Virus record (IMG/VR): IMGVR_UViG_3300033979_000465
Coordinates: 1 to 47,973 of that record
DNA length: 47,973 nt
Strand: one strand, 5' to 3'
Origin: a virus
Of the stretch, positions 23,206 through 30,987 are shown one piece after another. Each line of letters begins with the position of its first letter. The stretch's first letter is position 1. Made by a program: the position numbers and the translations under genes. Below the pieces are notes generated by a model. The model searched no databases. It worked only from the letters and a program-made list of their open reading frames with translations, and was not told the origin of the DNA.

Positions 23206-23841
23206 ATGGTTAATAGTGATTATCCACTGCTTAACATTCCGGCTAAGTACAGGAATTTAGCAAATTATCAATCTGGAGCTTACAGTGCAGATTTCCTTAA
23301 ATTAGCCATTGCATTATCTGATGTATGGACTCTTGACGGCTTAAGCAGTGGTGGTACTCCAGCAGGATTAGCTTTTTTATCTACTGCAACCATTACCAGA
23401 GCAGCTAATACAACAGCTTACACTGCCAATGATGTTTATGGTGGGGTATTCCAATTACAAAATATTGGCAGTAGCGGTGGTTTTGTATTTATAAGTAGTA
23501 TAGATATTATCTTCAATATTACAGCACTCCCATCGGGTATGGGTGCTTTTGCAGTGTATTTATACTCAAGCACACCACCAAGCGCAATTACCGATAATTT
23601 ACCCTATTCACTAAGTAGTGGAGATAGGGCAAGTATTATGACACTTAATGGGTTTAATCTATCAGCTTCTTTAGCTAGAGGCGGGGGATCTGTAGTTGCT
23701 GAGACATTGAATATAAATCAATTATTCAGACTTGCTCCGAGTAGTACCTCCTTGTGGGGATACCTGGTAACACTAGGGGCATTTACTCCTGCTGCTAATT
23801 CAGAAACTGCAACCATTCGCGTTAGGAGTTTTGCTCCATGA
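23206..23841 (+). CDS. Phage surface (fibre-associated) beta protein, 211 aa
   Basis: A beta-rich Gly/Ser/Thr protein with the TAYTANDVYGGVFQLQNIGSS motif, of a type widespread in phage virion surface proteins, and a C-terminal region ending in TIRVRSFAP. The gene overlaps the next by 4 bases (ATGA) and the pair is separated from the main structural operon by about 10 kb. A fibre-tip or receptor-binding accessory protein is the likely role. Confidence 0.75.
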   Translation: MVNSDYPLLNIPAKYRNLANYQSGAYSADFLKLAIALSDVWTLDGLSSGGTPAGLAFLSTATITRAANTTAYTANDVYGGVFQLQNIGSSGGFVFISSIDIIFNITALPSGMGAFAVYLYSSTPPSAITDNLPYSLSSGDRASIMTLNGFNLSASLARGGGSVVAETLNINQLFRLAPSSTSLWGYLVTLGAFTPAANSETATIRVRSFAP

Positions 23842-24701
23842 GACCCTCAACTAGAATGGTGGTATTGGGTGGTAGAAAACTATTGACTCCTGCTGCACTG
23901 GGTTCATCATTGGCTCTGTGGCTTGATGCTGATGATGCCAGTACGATTACGTTAAACGGCTTGACAGTTTCACAATGGCGGGACAAGTCTGGGAATGGTC
24001 GTCATGCCGTGCAAGCAACGGCGGCGAATCAACCAATATACAATGCCACGGGGTTAAACACAAAACCCGTTCTGGGGTTTGATGGCACAAATTCTTTCAT
24101 GCAAGCTGGCGATAATACCACATGGCGATTTCTTCATGACGGTAGCAAATATATAATTAGTGGTGTTTGGAAGCCGGGTGCGATAGATACTCCTGGCTCT
24201 CGTGCGATGATTGCCATGACCACCAGTAATACCACCGGGTCAGGTGGTGTTGGACAATATTTTGCATTTGGTGATAGTTTCGGGTTTCGTTACAACGTAA
24301 CGAGCGGGGGGAGCGGACTTTCTTTTGTTTCCGTTTCTAGAGCATATACTGGAGTATTGGGAAGTTTTGGTAATTTCTCAATTATTGATTTTCAATTAGA
24401 TCCTGCGAACATAATCGCAGGTAATCGTTGCTTTGCTTCTATAGATGGAGGCGCGCCTATTGGTGGTAATACCCCGACTGGGGGTGTCACTTCAGCTAAT
24501 AGTGCAGGTTCTTTAATTCTTGGTGGTCTTTCAAATACCACGTCAAATAGATTTCTAGGTGATATCGCCGAACTTTTAATTATCCGAACAGAGCAAAGCG
24601 TAAATATTCAATTGATACAAGGCTATCTTGCCCACAAGTGGGGATTAACCGCTAATTTACCCAGCGACCATCCCTTTAAATTTACACCACCTTTGGCTTA
24701 A
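23838..24701 (+). CDS. LamG/concanavalin-like fibre protein, 287 aa
   Basis: A lectin-like beta sandwich: the ALWLDADDASTITLNG motif with WRDKSGNGRHA near residue 50 is typical of LamG-type sugar-binding phage fibre domains. The C-terminal IQLIQGYLAHKWGLTANLPSDHPF is the standard end of this family. These domains often bind host polysaccharide. The start overlaps the preceding gene's stop (ATGA), so both proteins are made together. Its 3' end overlaps a minus-strand small gene by 20 bases. Confidence 0.85.
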   Translation: MRPSTRMVVLGGRKLLTPAALGSSLALWLDADDASTITLNGLTVSQWRDKSGNGRHAVQATAANQPIYNATGLNTKPVLGFDGTNSFMQAGDNTTWRFLHDGSKYIISGVWKPGAIDTPGSRAMIAMTTSNTTGSGGVGQYFAFGDSFGFRYNVTSGGSGLSFVSVSRAYTGVLGSFGNFSIIDFQLDPANIIAGNRCFASIDGGAPIGGNTPTGGVTSANSAGSLILGGLSNTTSNRFLGDIAELLIIRTEQSVNIQLIQGYLAHKWGLTANLPSDHPFKFTPPLA

Positions 24702-24852
24702 AAAAATTGTATTCTTCTATAAAGTGAGCATAAGGGAACTCATTCCTCGTCTTTTCAATAGCATTTTCAATTGAAGATGCTTCAACACTAAGAAGGATAT
24801 AATCATTGTCTAAAACTCCAGGTAATTGAAATATTATTACTCTGTAATCCAT
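24682..24852 (-). CDS. Small hypothetical protein, 56 aa
   Basis: Read on the minus strand the frame encodes MDYRVIIFQLPGVLDNDY, then SVEASSIENAIEKTRNEFP and IEEYNFF. The alternating beta-alpha pattern looks like a small ferredoxin-like or DUF-type fold. It overlaps the 3' end of the LamG gene by 20 bases; its ATG faces the plus-strand gene at 24887 across 34 bases. Confidence 0.55.
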   Translation of the reverse strand: MDYRVIIFQLPGVLDNDYILLSVEASSIENAIEKTRNEFPYAHFIEEYNFFKPKVV

Positions 24853-24886
24853 GACCATTTTTCCAAATTATAAACAATAGCATAAC

Positions 24887-25333
24887 ATGAACAGACAACA
24901 ATGGCTACAAACCCAAATTACTAAATTCCCTGAATTATCCGCAAGGGAATTAGTAGCATTATTAAATCAAAAAGAGTGGATTGATAATCCTAATTCACAA
25001 CAGCAAGTTCCCAAAATTCCTACATTAAAGGAGTTAAGGGAATCAGTTTTGTTTTCTGAATCTCTCGAATTTCTAAAATTACCGGAATTTATGCACAGAT
25101 TAGAAAGTGCAGTTAGTCAGGGAAATTTAGAAGATATAGCTTACTACTATCAATTAGCAAAGGAGTCTAATTTGCTTTCTGAACAGACTAAAGCAAAGTT
25201 GGATTTACTAATGAATCAAACAATTCCTGATCCAAATTGGCAAGCTCAACTATATATTTCACCTGCTGAATTAGTGGGATTTGAGGTAATTTTAGTTAAT
25301 GAAGTTGAAGAGATAATAGCCAGGGTAGTATAG
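24887..25333 (+). CDS. Hypothetical protein, 148 aa
   Basis: A helical N-terminal half (NRQQWLQTQITKFPELSARELVALLNQKEW), a Leu/Glu-rich centre and a C-terminal alpha/beta segment (LYISPAELVGFEVILVNEVEEIIARVV). Gln-rich but without a family signature. It stands alone between the fibre module and the minus-strand block and is followed by a long AT-rich hairpin. Confidence 0.65.
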   Translation: MNRQQWLQTQITKFPELSARELVALLNQKEWIDNPNSQQQVPKIPTLKELRESVLFSESLEFLKLPEFMHRLESAVSQGNLEDIAYYYQLAKESNLLSEQTKAKLDLLMNQTIPDPNWQAQLYISPAELVGFEVILVNEVEEIIARVV

Positions 25334-25436
25334 CTCAAAATTACCCGCGTTAGTCCAAAAACTATCATTTTTACCCAGCTTTTTGTCAACCCCTACAAAG
25401 ATTCATTTTCCTTATAGGTTTTCTATATGTGCATAA

Positions 25437-25477
25437 CAGATGTAAATATATAATTAATCTGACTGTATTTACATCTG
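25437..25477. terminator. Long AT-rich inverted repeat between convergent genes
   Basis: CAGATGTAAATA (25437-25448) and TATTTACATCTG (25466-25477) form a perfect 12-bp stem with a 17-base loop. It sits between convergent genes and probably acts as a bidirectional transcription barrier, although the stem is AT-rich and no T-tract follows. Confidence 0.55.
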
Positions 25478-25490
25478 CAATTAGCAATAC

Positions 25491-25853
25491 TTATGCAATT
25501 TGTTTCATGATATTTGCATAAGAATTTTTGCCACTTCGTGCAACTATGGTATCTGCTATAATTTGCAGATTTGGCAAGTTAATCATTTCTGGGTAAAGAG
25601 GAAATAGCAGATATCCTAACTGTGCAATTACAAAGAATTTTTCGCAATCTTTTTTGATGCCAGTGATGCTACCGTGGGCGCGTTTGTTATATATTCCCCC
25701 CTGTATTTCGATAATCACCTTAGCTTCTATACTTGCAAAATCAGCACGGTACTTTCTACCTAAAGATTTTGCAAATACGAACTCCCTGTATAAATCAATG
25801 TGAGAAAATTTCATTTCCCACAATTCAATAAACTTATCTTCCAGCAATGACAT
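25491..25853 (-). CDS. PD-(D/E)xK-like endonuclease (DUF559-like), 120 aa
   Basis: The sequence RKYRADFASIEAKVIIEIQGG has the D ... E-x-Q signature of restriction-endonuclease-fold nucleases of the DUF559/VSR-like kind; an adjacent KRAHGSITGIKKDCEKFFVIAQLGYLLFPL completes the core. Such small enzymes act as resolvases or nicking enzymes in phages. An ATTCTAGAAT box followed by CAACAGAGG and ATG forms its leader. It is the first or last gene of the terminase block. Catalytic status is inferred. Confidence 0.65.
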   Translation of the reverse strand: MSLLEDKFIELWEMKFSHIDLYREFVFAKSLGRKYRADFASIEAKVIIEIQGGIYNKRAHGSITGIKKDCEKFFVIAQLGYLLFPLYPEMINLPNLQIIADTIVARSGKNSYANIMKQIA

Positions 25854-25860
25854 AATTAAC

Positions 25861-25880
25861 CTCTGTTGACATTCTAGAAT
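25861..25880 (-). promoter_or_regulatory. ATTCTAGAAT box before the nuclease gene
   Basis: ATTCTAGAATGTCAACAGAG on the minus strand, directly before the ATG at 25853. It shares the placement of the box upstream of the 7399 gene and of the 38844 gene. Confidence 0.6.
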
Positions 25881-25909
25881 CTAAATAACATCAAGACATT
25901 TTTGTAACG

Positions 25910-26170
25910 CTACACCACCTTAGAATAATTCTGGATAAACTCCCATTTGCTGTTAAATCCTGCTTCCCTCAACTTATCATCAAGATTCTCAGGATAATCA
26001 CACATTAGCACCAGAAACGGTCTAGAATCGCCTATTAATTCCTTCGCTTTACTTTCTATTTCCTTCGATGTTGGAGGGGTCTTAGACCGCCAATTAAGGC
26101 GTTTATATTTAACATCTTTGTTAGGATGCACCCCATCAACGTAAGTAATATATGGCTGTTCAATCGACAT
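25910..26170 (-). CDS. Small hypothetical protein, 86 aa
   Basis: A basic soluble protein (NKDVKYKRLNWRSKTPPTSKE; then LVLMCDYPENLDDKLREAGFN). It overlaps the upstream 26160 gene by 11 bases. It lies in the operon around terminase and may be a terminase or packaging accessory; no family recognised. Confidence 0.62.
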   Translation of the reverse strand: MSIEQPYITYVDGVHPNKDVKYKRLNWRSKTPPTSKEIESKAKELIGDSRPFLVLMCDYPENLDDKLREAGFNSKWEFIQNYSKVV

Positions 26171-26474
26171 AGAAATCTTTATCCTTTTTTTTCCTTTGAT
26201 GGGTTAACACGGCTTTGCAATACCTGATAGCTGAATACGGATCATACTCCCATATACTCAAGCATTGCTGATATTGCCCTGGTGTTAAATTATGCTTGTA
26301 CTTATCTAGCTTAAGCATAAGCTTACCCATTATTTTAGGAGGCAAAATAACAGGTTTAAAATTGTCTTTTTCTTCCTCGTCCTCTTCCTCCTTCAATTTA
26401 GAAGATGATTTTAATTCGTTTTCAAGATTTTTTAAAATCTTTTTCTGCTCGTCAATCCATTCTTTGAGCTTCAT
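26160..26474 (-). CDS. Hypothetical charged protein, 104 aa
   Basis: The N-terminal half is a coiled coil of strongly charged residues (EQKKILKNLENELKSSSKL, EEEDEEEKD); the C-terminal half is helical and basic (LTHQRKKKDKDFYVD). It follows terminase at 77 bases, a gap that contains an ATTCTAGAAT box. The acidic-basic layout and position suggest an assembly factor. Confidence 0.65.
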   Translation of the reverse strand: MKLKEWIDEQKKILKNLENELKSSSKLKEEEDEEEKDNFKPVILPPKIMGKLMLKLDKYKHNLTPGQYQQCLSIWEYDPYSAIRYCKAVLTHQRKKKDKDFYVD

Positions 26475-26551
26475 ACAACACCAACAAATACTGCAACTAT
26501 TATACTTAGTTGCGGGGTAGGTGTAAATTTTGTTTCAATTCTAGAATCTAA

Positions 26552-28108
26552 TTATCTATAACTCAAATCACCTGATATATATTGCCGTGCTGTAAATATC
26601 CCAGCCTCTAAAGCATCCATCAAATCATTATGCGCCAAAGCATTGTAGTCGGTTATTTCACTTACAATCTTTTTAAGCGTATTGGTATTATCAACTTCAC
26701 TAACACTTGATGCAACGGTGTTAAATATTATTCTGGACTTCTCAAATAAATAGCTGTGTGATTCTATACGGTCTATCTTTTCACCTCTACCAGTTGATTT
26801 GATTTTTTCGATAGTCATAGATGCAAAGTCATTATCTAAGCTGTCATCTTCCCTGATATCGTCCATATAAGCGTTAACATCACCCTCTAAACCTTGAGAA
26901 TAGCGGTGATAATCTACTGCAAGGATAGCAGGATATTTGCAATCATTTTTTCTTTTTGCCCAATAATCATAAATTAAATCAATCTTTTTAAGGTTGCCTT
27001 GTACTCTACCCTCAAAGGCATCAAGTACATATAAGCAATCATTAGCAATGCCTACAACTACAATAGCTGTGGCGTTGCTGTTTTCTTCTTTAGAGTCTGC
27101 TGTATCAAGTCCTATAACTATGCGCTCAAACTCTGCTGGCATCCATCCCCACTTAATCAGGTGAGGTCTAATACCCTGTGAGGTAATCTCTGGTATCTCG
27201 TTTTGCCGTTGCAGCAAAAATGATTCCTCATCTAATCTCCGTTCCTCTAGCAATGTTTCTAGTGCCACCCGGTCATCACAGTAGGAATACTCGCCACTAC
27301 CATCACTGAGCAATGCAGATTGTTTAATTACCTTCCATCCATTGACAGGAATGAATGTGGTAGCATACAAATCAAATTTAGCCATGCGAGTTCCCAAGTT
27401 GATGGCACGCGCCCCATCATGCTTAGTAAACCGCACAATGCTATTATAATTCTCCATCATCCTATCTTGTATTTTTTTATTCTTAGCTTCTGATGGAGAC
27501 TTGAGTAAATCGTCAAATAGTAATATATGCGAACGCTTTGAATTTATAGCCCCTTGCAGCCCTGAGCAAGCCAATGTATAAGGCTCTTCAATAGTTGATA
27601 GACCCGCAAAAGCGAAGTCAATTGCCCATTCAGATTCACCCCATTTACTCTTAGATGGGCGTACAACGGGGAATACTTCCTGATATCTTTCACTTTCAAT
27701 AATTGCTTTAATCTGCCTTGATTTAGATGAGGCAACATCAATTACATAGCTAATATATAAAATCTTTAATGATATTCCATGATTTGCATGAACACCAATT
27801 ACCCAAGCTATCCACTGTAAGCAAAATGTGGATTTTGCAGAGCCGCGCGGACTAAGGATGCAAGTGTCGTCACCTGCAATGCCTTTAAGGAATTTACTAT
27901 CCTTACCCGTGTTAAGTTCCTTTAGCCATGTATACATATACGGATAAGTATCCATCCCGCATACGTACTTACGAAACAGAACGAAGTCAAAAGCACTATT
28001 TATAGCCTCCTGACTTCGTTTTTTAAATGCTGTAATTAATGTGCGTTGCGATTCTTCAAACCATTTAGCATCTCTACGGCTAAATGGTAGCAGTGGCGGT
28101 GCATACAT
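26552..28108 (-). CDS. terL: Terminase large subunit (packaging ATPase-nuclease), 518 aa
   Basis: The motor that packages genome DNA into the capsid. ATPase domain: Walker A SPRGSAKST at residues 86-94, Walker B ILLFDD at 195-200, with an LSDGSG and coupling region after it. Nuclease domain (RNase H-like): GLDTAD at about 333-338 and AHNDLMDALEAG at about 492-503 carry the acidic metal-binding residues. Length 518 aa is normal for large terminases. It starts at an overlap with the stop of the small-terminase-like gene (TAATG). Unusually it lies about 20 kb from portal and capsid and on the opposite strand. Confidence 0.93.
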   Translation of the reverse strand: MYAPPLLPFSRRDAKWFEESQRTLITAFKKRSQEAINSAFDFVLFRKYVCGMDTYPYMYTWLKELNTGKDSKFLKGIAGDDTCILSPRGSAKSTFCLQWIAWVIGVHANHGISLKILYISYVIDVASSKSRQIKAIIESERYQEVFPVVRPSKSKWGESEWAIDFAFAGLSTIEEPYTLACSGLQGAINSKRSHILLFDDLLKSPSEAKNKKIQDRMMENYNSIVRFTKHDGARAINLGTRMAKFDLYATTFIPVNGWKVIKQSALLSDGSGEYSYCDDRVALETLLEERRLDEESFLLQRQNEIPEITSQGIRPHLIKWGWMPAEFERIVIGLDTADSKEENSNATAIVVVGIANDCLYVLDAFEGRVQGNLKKIDLIYDYWAKRKNDCKYPAILAVDYHRYSQGLEGDVNAYMDDIREDDSLDNDFASMTIEKIKSTGRGEKIDRIESHSYLFEKSRIIFNTVASSVSEVDNTNTLKKIVSEITDYNALAHNDLMDALEAGIFTARQYISGDLSYR

Positions 28109-28920
28109 TATTTATTGATTTGTTGTAGTTGATCATCGTGTACAACATGGTATCCTAAACTACGTAACCTTGCAAGTGAACTTTGCACGTCCACATACTT
28201 ATCAACGCCTGTTAACTGTTTCCATTCCCCTAGCAATTTAGCCAATGACTGAGCAGCATAAGACAACGGGCGCATCTTATTAGCAGCCTCTTCAAAACTG
28301 GCTGTAGGATGCCATGCAAGATATTTTTGATATGTATCTTCCATTATGTTCTCCCAGTTCTTAATCTGCCGTTCTAGACCCTGAATGCGCTGATACAGGG
28401 AACTATTCAATCCTCTGGATATCATTGCGTATCCGGCATTGATAATGTCCAATTGCTCACGCTCACTTAACTGTACATCCATTTCATAATTATCATCAGG
28501 AGCGCCGGACACAGCCCTATCATACTCATCAAGTAACTTCTGTGCATCCTTGCGGGTCATGCCAAATTCAGATAGCTGATTAGCATATTTATCTTTAACT
28601 ACATCCTTTGTAGTACGCGCTTTAGCATCATTTACTTTTTTAAGCACATCCTTGATAAATTGCTTTTCACTGGCATTGTTTTCTGTGTCTAGCAACAAGT
28701 TAATAATATGTAAATCTTGCTGTTCAGCAAGACTCAAACCATTGTAGCGGGTTTTTATCCTGTCCCACTTTTCAATAGTTGCGGTGTCAGCAAGTACCAT
28801 AAAATCAATTTGCGCTTGCTGTGCTAACTTCTGCAAACTCAGTGGTGTTAGTACATACAAGCATTTTATCTGAAACCAATTAAATTTAGGGCTACGCATA
28901 GTTTTAATTTTAGAAGACAA
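28108..28920 (-). CDS. Probable terminase small subunit, 270 aa
   Basis: Positioned directly upstream of the large terminase with a TAATG overlap, as most small terminases. The N-terminus (KFNWFQIKCLYVLTPLSLQK, LAQQAQIDFMVLADTATIEKW) is a possible HTH, followed by helical oligomerisation-type regions and a charged C-terminus. At 270 aa it is longer than many small terminases, so other packaging roles remain possible. A TAGACA-17-TACAAT promoter lies upstream. Confidence 0.62.
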   Translation of the reverse strand: MSSKIKTMRSPKFNWFQIKCLYVLTPLSLQKLAQQAQIDFMVLADTATIEKWDRIKTRYNGLSLAEQQDLHIINLLLDTENNASEKQFIKDVLKKVNDAKARTTKDVVKDKYANQLSEFGMTRKDAQKLLDEYDRAVSGAPDDNYEMDVQLSEREQLDIINAGYAMISRGLNSSLYQRIQGLERQIKNWENIMEDTYQKYLAWHPTASFEEAANKMRPLSYAAQSLAKLLGEWKQLTGVDKYVDVQSSLARLRSLGYHVVHDDQLQQINK

Positions 28921-28925
28921 ACATT

Positions 28926-28954
28926 ATTGTACACATTGTTTATCCCAATGTCTA
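28926..28954 (-). promoter_or_regulatory. Promoter of the terminase operon
   Basis: On the minus strand TAGACA (28954-28949), a 17-base spacer and TACAAT (28931-28926), upstream of the small-terminase-like gene. A weakly conserved ATTTTAGAAG box follows. Confidence 0.6.
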
Positions 28955-29044
28955 CAGTTATGCAAAATTTGTATTAACTAGCCGTGTATCTGTCATAAGG
29001 GGGATATTTACATTTATATTATGGAGTAATGTGAAATTGACAAG

Positions 29045-29072
29045 AAAAAACTCAGCAATTTAAATTACTGAG
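29045..29072 (-). terminator. Rho-independent terminator, minus strand
   Basis: On the minus strand a near-perfect palindrome CTCAGTAATTT/AAATTGCTGAG is followed by TTTTTT. It ends the regulator transcript before the terminase promoter. Confidence 0.85.
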
Positions 29073-29092
29073 CCTAGACCCAAAACTTTTTA

Positions 29093-29148
29093 AAAACTGG
29101 GATTAATTTATGATTGCTTTGTTATTAAAATCAATTAATCCCAGTTTT
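29093..29148 (-). terminator. 16-bp inverted repeat overlapping a gene end
   Basis: AAAACTGGGATTAATT (29093-29108) pairs with AATTAATCCCAGTTTT (29133-29148). One arm encodes the C-terminus of the Crp-like regulator and the other lies past its stop, with a T-tract on the minus strand. It is a terminator partly made of coding sequence. Confidence 0.75.
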
Positions 29149-29594
29149 CTCATTTCTGTAAGATGTCTCTGTATAGTTGGATGCGTCACACCACAAAACC
29201 CTGCTATTAATGATTGTGTAAGCAGGTGCATTATATTTTTCTTTTCAGCCCATTGTAAAAACAAATATACTTTTTGCCGTGTGCATCCTTCTGGGAAAGT
29301 TTGAATATAATTTAATTCTTCTATTTCATTATACTGCTGAACCAATTGGGAGCTACTTACCTCCTTAACTCTAGCTATTATACAAGGCTCTAAACAAAAT
29401 AGCCTAATATAATCTTGATTATCCTTATTGGAGTTATAATAATCGCCATCGCTAAATACCGCTATATTATTGTAATTGCCGTTAGGCTGCAATGTTTCGT
29501 CAATCACGGATCTTTGCTTAATAAATATACCCTCCTGTACCTGGTACATTCCTTGAGATAAAGTGAACATTTGCCGCCTATCAAACTTATACAT
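29103..29594 (-). CDS. Crp/Fnr-type regulator with C-terminal HTH, 163 aa
   Basis: The C-terminal part (LLTQSLIAGFCGVTHPTIQR, then HLTEMRKLGLIDF) matches the winged helix of the Crp/Fnr family. The N-terminal 90 residues are a reduced sensor-like beta region (NGNYNNIAVFSDGDYYNS, LFCLEPCIIARVKE) without clear cyclic-nucleotide residues. It probably represses or activates phage genes, possibly as the lysogeny-type switch. A 14-bp inverted repeat (29593-29635) over its start codon is a likely autoregulatory site. Two tandem terminators follow the gene. Confidence 0.72.
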   Translation of the reverse strand: MYKFDRRQMFTLSQGMYQVQEGIFIKQRSVIDETLQPNGNYNNIAVFSDGDYYNSNKDNQDYIRLFCLEPCIIARVKEVSSSQLVQQYNEIEELNYIQTFPEGCTRQKVYLFLQWAEKKNIMHLLTQSLIAGFCGVTHPTIQRHLTEMRKLGLIDFNNKAIIN

Positions 29595-29635
29595 AATCGT
29601 GTATCAAATAGTTTTATACAATGATACACGATTAT
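29593..29635. promoter_or_regulatory. Operator inverted repeat at the Crp-like gene start
   Basis: ATAATCGTGTATCA (29593-29606) and TGATACACGATTAT (29622-29635) are perfect 14-bp arms with a 15-base gap, overlapping the start codon (29592-29594) of the Crp-like gene. It has the length and symmetry expected for a dimer-binding autoregulatory site. Confidence 0.72.
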
Positions 29636-29750
29636 GATTAATATTCACCTTGGCAACCTTGGAAGCTCTGGATAATCTTCGCCGCCAATTCGACCGCTTC
29701 CTCTTCCTCTGTACATTCTCATAATCAATTACCTAACTACTTAGAATATA

Positions 29751-29848
29751 TTGACATATTCTCCCACAAACCACAATCTTACTCAGGTTCTAGAATCTAA
29801 ACAAGATATAGGCATTAAACAACCTGCTGTAAGTAGCAGGTTTTTTTT
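29751..29848 (+). ncRNA. Candidate short transcript: promoter, box and terminator without a gene
   Basis: TTGACA (29751) with a weak CAATCT 17 bases later, then the box GTTCTAGAATCTAAACAAG (29787-29805), then a rho-independent terminator AACCTGCTGT/AGTAGCAGG plus eight Ts (29821-29848). No open frame of meaningful length lies between. It may give a short RNA of about 60 bases, or be a decayed intergenic cassette. Confidence 0.45.
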
Positions 29849-29849
29849 G

Positions 29850-30260
29850 TTAAACTGGAAACATTAACTTTTTAACCGTTTCAGACTTTAAATAAACCAT
29901 ACCTTGTGGTGGCAATATTCCACAATTACGCATTGCTGTTAGCGGTATGGGGTTAATTAATATTGGCTGTTTCAACAATAAGCCATAGCCTATTTTATTG
30001 CCTAGATAAGTCTTGATTTCATCAGGAGACAAGCATAAATCATTGGCATAATCAATCATGAAATCTGCATTGCCATAAATTACGCCAATAACATCGCACC
30101 ATCCCACTATTTTGGCAGTGGGCATTGTCTCGTAAATTAGCACTTTATTGAATGCTAATTGCTTGCCATTCATACGCGGTTTAACTTTGCGGAGTTCAAT
30201 CGCCTTTTTACCGCTAAACACATTTTTGGAGTGTCTTGGATGCAATGAAATTAACAACAT
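29850..30260 (-). CDS. ASCH/PUA-like domain protein, 136 aa
   Basis: The N-terminus (LLISLHPRHSKNVFSGKKAIELRKVKP) and VLIYETMPTAKIVGWCDVIGVIYG fit the ASCH-domain pattern (PUA-like fold) with the conserved GxKxxExR-type region; ASCH proteins bind RNA or modified nucleotides. The protein is the whole domain, with a short C-terminal extension. It sits next to an unknown 68-aa gene and the HNH gene; a role in nucleic-acid recognition is inferred. Confidence 0.72.
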   Translation of the reverse strand: MLLISLHPRHSKNVFSGKKAIELRKVKPRMNGKQLAFNKVLIYETMPTAKIVGWCDVIGVIYGNADFMIDYANDLCLSPDEIKTYLGNKIGYGLLLKQPILINPIPLTAMRNCGILPPQGMVYLKSETVKKLMFPV

Positions 30261-30261
30261 T

Positions 30262-30468
30262 TTACCCTTCCTGATTTACTAACACGGTTTTATTGGCTAC
30301 GGCTTCTTTCAAAGCCCGCAATACATCATCATACTCGCCACCAAAGGTAAAGAAGTCACTGCTTATCATTGCATAGCCATCACCCGTAATCTGTAACAAC
30401 AAATCTTGATGGTGGATATTAAACGCAGTGCAATGTATAAGCACATATTGATTAAATAATTCAAGCAT
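30262..30468 (-). CDS. Small hypothetical protein, 68 aa
   Basis: A small alpha/beta protein (LFNQYVLIHCTAFNIHHQDL, LLQITGDGYAMISSDFF, and a helix DVLRALKEAVANK). It overlaps the HNH gene by 8 bases and the ASCH gene follows at 1 base, so all three form an operon. No family recognised. Confidence 0.62.
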   Translation of the reverse strand: MLELFNQYVLIHCTAFNIHHQDLLLQITGDGYAMISSDFFTFGGEYDDVLRALKEAVANKTVLVNQEG

Positions 30469-30871
30469 TTCTACACCCTCTCAGCACCCATAAAATAAAG
30501 AAATTAAACCGCAAGTGGTAGGCTTTCCACCAAACCTGATGGTTATTTAAACCGCCTTTTTGCACCCATAAGCGGGTATTGTGTAGGGATGACGGATTCA
30601 TTGACCTACCATAATAGTTCTCATGGCATACCTCACACACTGGTACAATGTCCCATCCTGGTATCTCGTACCCTGCCACCGACACATCAAAGGGGTTATG
30701 TAGCAAGAATATTCCCAACAACCTACGCAGCAAGGAACGCTTATAATGTAGGTGATGTACTATGGTGGCATGGGTGTGGAATGGGTTATTGCTGCACCAA
30801 GGTTGTATATATCTAGTTTTTTTGGCTTTGCTGCACCAATTAGGATGATACTTAAATTGTCGCTGAATCAC
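30461..30871 (-). CDS. HNH endonuclease, 136 aa
   Basis: HNH-type residues are visible: VHHLHYKR (HH pair) and VPVCEVCHENYYGRSM with the C-x-x-C and the final H of the ββα-metal fold. HNH nucleases near terminase genes commonly assist genome packaging. Start is GTG at 30871 (30869-30871), just downstream of a minus-strand TTGACA-17-CAATAT promoter at 30898-30926. The C-terminus (FNFFILWVLRGCRNA) is unusually apolar. Confidence 0.78.
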   Translation of the reverse strand: MIQRQFKYHPNWCSKAKKTRYIQPWCSNNPFHTHATIVHHLHYKRSLLRRLLGIFLLHNPFDVSVAGYEIPGWDIVPVCEVCHENYYGRSMNPSSLHNTRLWVQKGGLNNHQVWWKAYHLRFNFFILWVLRGCRNA

Positions 30872-30897
30872 GTGTTGTTGTTAAACTCAATACTTAC

Positions 30898-30926
30898 ATA
30901 TTGACATCCATTAACCAAAGTGTCAA
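30898..30926 (-). promoter_or_regulatory. Minus-strand promoter within a symmetric element
   Basis: TTGACA (30926-30921 minus), 17 bases, CAATAT. The plus strand holds the converse TTGACATCC at 30901, so two opposed -35 hexamers share one 26-bp element. A box (ATTTTAGAATTAGGACAAA) follows on the plus strand near 30938. Confidence 0.65.
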
Positions 30927-30960
30927 TAATGTTTTTATTTTAGAATTAGGACAAACTAAA

Positions 30961-30980
30961 AACCCCTCGCAATGGAGGGG
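30961..30980 (-). terminator. Terminator on the minus strand
   Basis: CCCCTCCATTGCGAGGGG followed by TTTTT on the minus strand ends the transcript from the 31.2 kb genes, 8 bases after the 30988 stop. Confidence 0.8.
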
Positions 30981-30987
30981 CTAAATA

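Noticed and set aside
29634-29675. 13-codon frame (MINIHLGNLGSSG) after the operator
   Set aside because: Too short and lacks a ribosome site; probably chance or a gene relic.
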